DNA from: Sphaerolaimus hirsutus | Lineage: Eukaryota > Nematoda > Chromadorea > Monhysterida > Sphaerolaimidae | Assembly: GCA_964036195.1 (NCBI GenBank) | Contig: OZ038459.1 | Location: 22,007,206 to 22,071,205 of the forward strand | Reading direction: 5' to 3' | Length of the DNA stretch: 64,000 nucleotides | Shown here: positions 62,501 through 64,000 of the stretch, in pieces | Layout: each line of letters opens with the position of its first letter | Numbering within the stretch: the stretch's first letter is position 1 | Made by a program: the position numbers and the translations under genes | The notes under the pieces: model-generated | Database searches by the model: none | Told to the model about the DNA's origin: nothing | What the model saw: the letters and a program-made list of their open reading frames with translations, nothing else

Positions 62501-63687
62501 CAATTTTCAAGTGCACGTCGAAAACGAATTGATTTTGGTATGTGGCCGTCAACTAAAATTCAAATCGAAACCAGTATGACACAAAATGACACAAAATGTG
62601 ATTGTCAACTGGTATGTCAACTAGGCTATTCAACGGGTGAAAAGTGCAAAATCGAGTGTGGGTTGGTGCTAAATTATTAATGGCACAATGAAAGTTCTTT
62701 CAAACAGTACATACGCATTTATGTACATTGGCATGGAACGACACCGCAAACACCCTTGTGCATATTCAAAAATTAGTTAACAAAAAACAACTATTTAATT
62801 ATCTATCTAAAAACAATTTTAAAACATAAAACCCATTTTAAAACATAAAAACCATCACCTTTTGCAATCCAAAATTCTATGACACCTGGTACCTGTGAAT
62901 GGCCAAACGCAGCTACAATGGAATGTCCCAAGAGAATTGAAACACTTGCCGCCATTTTTACAAACGACACCATTTTGAGTTGTTTGTCGGTTCCAGGCTG
63001 CAAATTTTCGTTTTTTGCACACTTGCGCGAAAAAAGTACCTATGGCCTTACACACACTGGGTGTCAAGTCAACTGGTTTCCATGTCAATTCCAATTTTAG
63101 TTGACAGGTTGCGGGACAATTTCTAAGTGCACATGGGACATTGTGCCTGACATTGTGCCCGCGCACACTTGTTTTCACATGAAATTTCGAATACTGACAA
63201 ATCACGTTAGAACGCATTTGAGTTTTCTACAGTGAGGTAGCCGTCAACTACAGTTGACGGAGATTAAAAATGACTATTGTGGAAAACTCAAACCGTTTAA
63301 AGTTCATTTATGAGTTTTCAAAATTTCGTGTGAAAACTAGTGTGCGCAGGGCGAATGTGGCAAAGGAATTCAGGTATGTGCATTTGAACATCGTTCAACT
63401 AAAATGGAATGGAATGGAAACCAGTCAACTAGTTGACGCCTATGCCATTGTCAACTAGTGTGTGTAGGGCTATATTGCCTAATTTATGCACGGCAGCGAT
63501 CAAAGAAAAACCGCTTTAAAAGCATAGCGCATTTTAACAAAAAATAAAAGCTGCACCATTGAAAATGCCTCTACAATAGTCTATTCTGTGTTCGCACGTG
63601 GCGCCCGCAAATCCCGGCGAACAATAACATCGGAACGATAATGGCCAATCGCGACACAGCGCTCCGTTTTTGCACAATGGCGGCTGG
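44215..63687 (-). CDS. crb: Crumbs (apical polarity transmembrane protein), 3' part of the gene, 26 exons
   Basis: This single-pass apical protein organises the Crumbs-Pals1-PATJ complex. Reading down the - strand the order is eight EGF modules (one Thr-rich linker), LamG1, EGF, LamG2, two EGFs, LamG3, seven EGFs, a hexapeptide-repeat stalk, a membrane helix ([20 protein letters not shown]) and a tail with [13 protein letters not shown] and the C-terminus PPQEGLI. Exons: 63687-63557, 62997-62859, 62253-62120, 61767-61568, 61155-61029, 60359-60123, 59508-59337, 58845-58641, 58460-58231, 57758-57553, 57187-57062, 56769-56561, 54916-54812, 54316-54182, 53882-53625, 53187-52968, 50836-50570, 49925-49639, 49349-49125, 49062-48956, 48543-48419, 48360-48159, 47774-47602, 47453-47276, 46797-45465, 44517-44215. 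All phases agree. The 5' exons and signal peptide are beyond the window. The EGL-I end departs from the usual ERLI. Confidence 0.94.
45027..45213. mobile_element. GCACCCTGTAAA fold-back MITE
   Basis: CCAGCACCCTGTAAAGTGTA and CTTTACAGGGTGCGTGACTGG ends, AAGTCATGCAA interior words. In the last crumbs intron. Confidence 0.72.
45465..46797 (-). CDS. crb: crb exon: last EGF end and hexapeptide-repeat stalk
   Basis: Starts [15 protein letters not shown] and GFTGPLCTQ, closing the EGF. About 75 sequon-rich residues follow (NST, NHT, NET), then some 48 units of six residues, consensus S-I-D-S-N-Q, over about 45590-46490. About 20 units carry N-X-S. It ends SEISDGE at donor GTAAAA. A stronger donor, CAG|GTAAAT, lies at 46718 right after CTQ and would skip the stalk in frame, so the stalk may be alternatively spliced. 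Confidence 0.75.
47114..47180 (+). tRNA. tRNA-like sequence, probably pseudogene or SINE head
   Basis: A B-box GGTTCGAGTCC (47163-47173) follows an A-box-like TAGTCTATCGGTCAGG at about 47120. A 6-of-7 acceptor pairing (TAGATAG/CTTTCTA) is possible, but the T stem does not close and the anticodon loop is too long. Anticodon not assignable. Lies in a crumbs intron. Confidence 0.3.
47276..47453 (-). CDS. crb: crb exon: last EGF with long first loop
   Basis: FTSTNC ends the previous EGF. DPC opens the last one, with about 40 residues ([20 protein letters not shown]) before HECNLNGAG. Donor GG|GTTAGT. Confidence 0.88.
47602..47774 (-). CDS. crb: crb exon: EGF end and calcium-binding EGF
   Basis: [14 protein letters not shown], then [12 protein letters not shown] and FMCNCDIG. 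Donor G|GTTGGT. Confidence 0.93.
48159..48360 (-). CDS. crb: crb exon: EGF module and next start
   Basis: [29 protein letters not shown], then [12 protein letters not shown]. Donor AT|GTAAGT. Confidence 0.94.
48419..48543 (-). CDS. crb: crb exon: EGF module
   Basis: [14 protein letters not shown], then [11 protein letters not shown]. Donor G|GTTGGT. The intron that follows is only 58 nt. Confidence 0.92.
48956..49062 (-). CDS. crb: crb exon: EGF module
   Basis: [18 protein letters not shown] then [13 protein letters not shown] whole module in one exon. Donor GTGAGT, phase 2. Confidence 0.95.
49125..49349 (-). CDS. crb: crb exon: LamG3 tail and EGF module
   Basis: [19 protein letters not shown], then [12 protein letters not shown] and [14 protein letters not shown]. 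75 codons, phase 0; donor CAG|GTAAGG. Confidence 0.93.
49639..49925 (-). CDS. crb: crb exon: LamG3, second half
   Basis: [28 protein letters not shown] and [11 protein letters not shown]: all LamG hallmarks including F-I-G-x-x-P and G-C-M. Donor GTG|GTTGGT chosen by phase. Confidence 0.92.
50010..50173. mobile_element. hAT-like MITE with ACTCGAGT core, 8-bp TSD
   Basis: TAGGGCTCAAACTCGACTCG at the left, CGAGTTTCGAGCCCTA at the right, CCTGCAGC on both flanks (50002-50009, 50174-50181). The interior repeats ACTCGA words. Confidence 0.82.
50343..50502. mobile_element. GCACCCTGTCAGTGTAAAG fold-back MITE
   Basis: Ends CCGCACCCTGTCAGTG and CACTTTACAGGGTGCGAGAC; about 70 nt from the LamG3 exon donor. 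Confidence 0.7.
50570..50836 (-). CDS. crb: crb exon: LamG3, first half
   Basis: [20 protein letters not shown] then [23 protein letters not shown]-x-R-T is typical LamG. Donor A|GTTAGT. Confidence 0.93.
50923..51480. mobile_element. hAT-like element with TACGCTTACGC core, 8-bp TSD
   Basis: Ends CAGAGTTG and CAACTCTG, CTTAGACG on both flanks (50915-50922, 51481-51488). Arms are runs of TTACGCT and AGCGTAA words. Confidence 0.82.
51712..52597. mobile_element. TACCGTATTACCTC element with nested relative
   Basis: TACCGTATTACCTCCTATATA and TTAGAGGTAATACGGTA ends, arms of CTAATATAAGGTA words. A second element with similar ends (TACCGTATTACCTCGAATTA) is nested at 52046-52490. Confidence 0.72.
52823..52962. 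mobile_element. GACCCTGTAAAATGTC fold-back MITE
   Basis: CAGACCCTGTAAAATGTCAA and TTTACAGGGTATGGGATTGG; its right end lies within 6 nt of the exon donor at 52968. Confidence 0.7.
52968..53187 (-). CDS. crb: crb exon: two EGF modules
   Basis: [33 protein letters not shown], then [16 protein letters not shown] and EGGYN. The last module is cut short where LamG3 starts (YNC|VAPTT). Donor T|GTGAGT. Confidence 0.92.
53278..53400. mobile_element. CACCCTGTAAAATGTA fold-back MITE
   Basis: TCACCCTGTAAAATGTATTG and ACATTTTACAGGGTACATGA ends. Confidence 0.65.
53625..53882 (-). CDS. crb: crb exon: LamG2 end
   Basis: [11 protein letters not shown] is the LamG F-I-G-G-x-[15 protein letters not shown] is the closing F-x-G-C-I-x-x-x-x-I-N-G with Ala in place of Cys. 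86 codons, donor GTG|GTGAGT. Confidence 0.92.
54182..54316 (-). CDS. crb: crb exon: LamG2
   Basis: [20 protein letters not shown]: the H-R-V-x-V strand and a glycosylation sequon NET. 45 codons, phase 0. Confidence 0.92.
54553..54725. mobile_element. CCGCACCCCGTGAAGTG fold-back MITE
   Basis: Arms GTCCCGCACCCCGTGAAGTG and CACTTTACAGGCTGCGGGAC with AAATCTCATG/ATGACATTTTG words inside. Confidence 0.65.
54812..54916 (-). CDS. crb: crb exon: LamG2
   Basis: [17 protein letters not shown] then [15 protein letters not shown]-x-x-x-G-x-L is typical of LamG. 35 codons, phase 0. Confidence 0.92.
55110..55585. mobile_element. Fold-back with CAGCGATTCACCAACGTG ends and a nested GGCGCC element
   Basis: CAGCGATTCACCAACGTG at the left and CACGTTGGTGAATCGCTGTG at the right. 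Inserted at 55257-55480 is a GTGATGTAAA..TTTTCACATCAC element made of GCGCCATGGCGC and TGGCGCTT words. Confidence 0.75.
55717..56527. mobile_element. Two adjoining TACCGTATTT elements
   Basis: The first, about 55717-56078, ends TACCGTATTTACTCGAATAA and TTCGAGTAAATACCG. The second, 56073-56527, ends TACCGTATTTCCTCGAAATA and ATTTCGAGGAAATACGGTA. The second has long poly-G runs. Confidence 0.7.
56561..56769 (-). CDS. crb: crb exon: EGF end and LamG2 start
   Basis: [24 protein letters not shown] closes the [18 protein letters not shown] begins LamG2. Donor ATG|GTTTGT. Confidence 0.9.
57062..57187 (-). CDS. crb: crb exon: LamG1 end and EGF start
   Basis: With the previous exon reads [12 protein letters not shown], the closing F-x-G-C of Lam[17 protein letters not shown] begins an EGF. 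Donor A|GTTTGT. Confidence 0.9.
57553..57758 (-). CDS. crb: crb exon: LamG1, second half
   Basis: [20 protein letters not shown], then [10 protein letters not shown] and SEQSFVG. L-N-T-G-x-W-x-x-L is typical. GTGAGT also occurs at 57604, but phase requires the later GTGAGT at 57552. Confidence 0.88.
57967..58134. mobile_element. TACCGTATTTCCTTGAA MITE, 168 bp
   Basis: Right end TATTTCGAGGAAATACGGTA; G-rich interior. Within a crumbs intron. Confidence 0.8.
58231..58460 (-). CDS. crb: crb exon: LamG1, first half
   Basis: [20 protein letters not shown] and [15 protein letters not shown] are the LamG beta-strand patterns (x-F-x-F-K-T, L-x-L-x-x-G). Donor AC|GTTTGT. Confidence 0.9.
58641..58845 (-). 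CDS. crb: crb exon: EGF module and LamG1 start
   Basis: [27 protein letters not shown], then a hydrophobic stretch [14 protein letters not shown] and NDYFE entering LamG1. Donor GAG|GTAAAA. Confidence 0.85.
59071..59294. mobile_element. CTAGTTGACA / CAAAGCTT MITE
   Basis: CCACACACACTAGTTGACA at the left, GTCAACTAGTGTGG at the right; inner TTCGAATTGGGATGGGAACC. Ends 43 nt before the exon low end at 59337. Confidence 0.7.
59337..59508 (-). CDS. crb: crb exon: two EGF parts
   Basis: [13 protein letters not shown], then [13 protein letters not shown] and [13 protein letters not shown]. The acceptor TTCAAG is weak but demanded by phase. Donor CG|GTTGGT. Confidence 0.85.
59567..59722. mobile_element. 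GACCCTGTAAAATGCC fold-back MITE
   Basis: CCCAGACCCTGTAAAATGCC and GGCATTTTACAGGGTCTAGG ends. Followed at 59740-59990 by a GAGAAGTGAAAA / TTCACTTCTCAC fold-back. Confidence 0.72.
60123..60359 (-). CDS. crb: crb exon: EGF end, Thr linker, EGF start
   Basis: [17 protein letters not shown], then a linker with [17 protein letters not shown], then [14 protein letters not shown]. Donor G|GTGGGT; its leftover base completes Asp in the next exon. Confidence 0.9.
60426..60880. repeat. GGCGCC-word fragment and GATAGATAG/G-rich segment
   Basis: 60426-60500 repeats AAAGCGCCATGG words like 55257-55480. 60715-60860 has CAGATAGCTAGATAGATGG and GATAGATAGATATCTGG around a poly-G run, as at 13386-13907. No exon lies here. 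Confidence 0.45.
61029..61155 (-). CDS. crb: crb exon: EGF, calcium-binding type
   Basis: [13 protein letters not shown] finishes one module. [18 protein letters not shown] starts a cbEGF (D-x-D-E-C). Donor G|GTTGGG. Confidence 0.92.
61208..61372. mobile_element. GCACCCTATAAAGTG fold-back MITE
   Basis: CCCGCACCCTATAAAGTGTA and CACTTTACAGGGCTCGG ends; TGTCATGCAAAATGTC and TTTTGCATGACATTT arms. Confidence 0.72.
61568..61767 (-). CDS. crb: crb exon: Thr-rich linker and EGF first half
   Basis: [19 protein letters not shown] is mucin-like; [15 protein letters not shown] begins an EGF. An ACA/CAA triplet run underlies the Thr stretch. Donor CAG|GTTGGA. Confidence 0.88.
62120..62253 (-). CDS. crb: crb exon: EGF module
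   Basis: [26 protein letters not shown], then GGVDETSTE, the start of a Thr/Ser linker. Donor GTGAGT. Confidence 0.93.
62424..62626. mobile_element. GTCAACTGG / TTTAGTTGAC MITE
   Basis: GGTGTCAACTGGTTTCCACG, inner CAATTCAGAATTTAGTTGAC and GTCAACTAAAATTCAAATCG, outer GTCAACTGGTATGTC. Confidence 0.65.
62859..62997 (-). CDS. crb: crb exon: EGF module
   Basis: [18 protein letters not shown], then [13 protein letters not shown]. It completes the module begun by DYC in the previous exon. Ends DCK plus two bases. Confidence 0.92.
63045..63471. mobile_element. GTCAACTGG MITE with a nested GCGCACAC palindrome
   Basis: Outer GGCCTTACACACACTGGGTG and GTCAACTAGTGTGTGTAGGGC; insert 63155-63352 matches 3078-3276. 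Confidence 0.7.
63557..63687 (-). CDS. crb: crb exon: EGF module (first in window)
   Basis: [13 protein letters not shown] then [14 protein letters not shown], and DYCRGIFN which begins the next module. The acceptor is CGCAG at 63688 or the overlapping CCAG four bases on. Donor G|GTGCAG. Confidence 0.85.
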
Positions 63688-64000
63688 CTGCGTTTAGACA
63701 TTTGTGCGCCGTTTTTGTGGAAAATTGTGAAGTAGTTGAAGAGTGGAAATTGAGGTGGAAATTGTGCGTTCAATGAATATACCGCATTTCCTCGAAATAC
63801 CCCCCTCAAAATGGACACTATGAACTTATAACCCCCCCCCCCCTCGAAATACCCCCACCTCACATGTATAGAGGACGTAAATGACAAAAGCTACAGTTTT
63901 ATCCGGAAAACGCAGCATATACGTTAAAAACAATGACTGTGTTGTGTTAGAACAGCGTTTATACAGTCTAGGTACTTATATAAGTCTATAGAGTCTTATA
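63688..64000. other. crumbs intron with a truncated TACCGCATTTCCTCGAA element
   Basis: From 63779 a TACCGTATTTCC-type element runs off the window (ATACCGCATTTCCTCGAAAT, poly-C run). No exon between 63688 and the window end is seen. Confidence 0.6.

Noticed and set aside
1..64000. CRISPR array, operon, rRNA or full-length retrotransposon
   Set aside because: No regularly spaced repeat-spacer pattern, no rRNA-like sequence and no reverse-transcriptase, integrase or transposase motif was found in any frame.

Overview
The window is animal (metazoan) nuclear DNA. It holds three intron-rich genes whose exons join in frame at GT..AG sites, with no operons or bacterial-type signals. It is AT-rich and packed with short inverted-repeat transposons. 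The phylum cannot be fixed from what is visible. The proteins fit an invertebrate bilaterian or an early-branching animal.

Layout. (1) Positions 265-26834, + strand: the 3' part of scribble (scrib), entering within the leucine-rich repeats. It carries four PDZ domains and the C-terminal basic/coiled segment; 22 exons give 1115 residues in the fragment. (2) Positions 29186-39808, + strand: a complete mRNA-capping enzyme (RNGTT type), with an N-terminal RNA 5'-triphosphatase and a C-terminal guanylyltransferase; 14 exons give 652 residues. (3) Positions 63687-44215, - strand: the 3' part of crumbs (crb), with 18 EGF-like modules, three laminin-G domains, an unusual long hexapeptide stalk, one membrane helix and the short Crumbs tail; 26 exons give about 2010 residues in the fragment. 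The capping enzyme and crumbs converge. The first scrib exons and the first crumbs exons lie outside the window.

Scribble and Crumbs are opposing parts of the epithelial polarity machinery (basolateral and apical). The capping enzyme is a housekeeping nuclear protein with no known link to polarity.

The rest, in introns and two intergenic gaps, is mostly non-autonomous DNA transposons. I see no transposase or reverse-transcriptase reading frame. Three groups dominate: elements ending in TACCGTATTTCCTCGAA; several families that share the end GGCCCNACACACACTAGTT although their interiors differ; and hAT-like elements with 8-bp target duplications whose interiors are repeats of one short palindromic word. 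Nesting is common, to three levels. All exon boundaries below were placed by hand from splice signals, reading-frame phase and family knowledge; no alignment or transcript was available.
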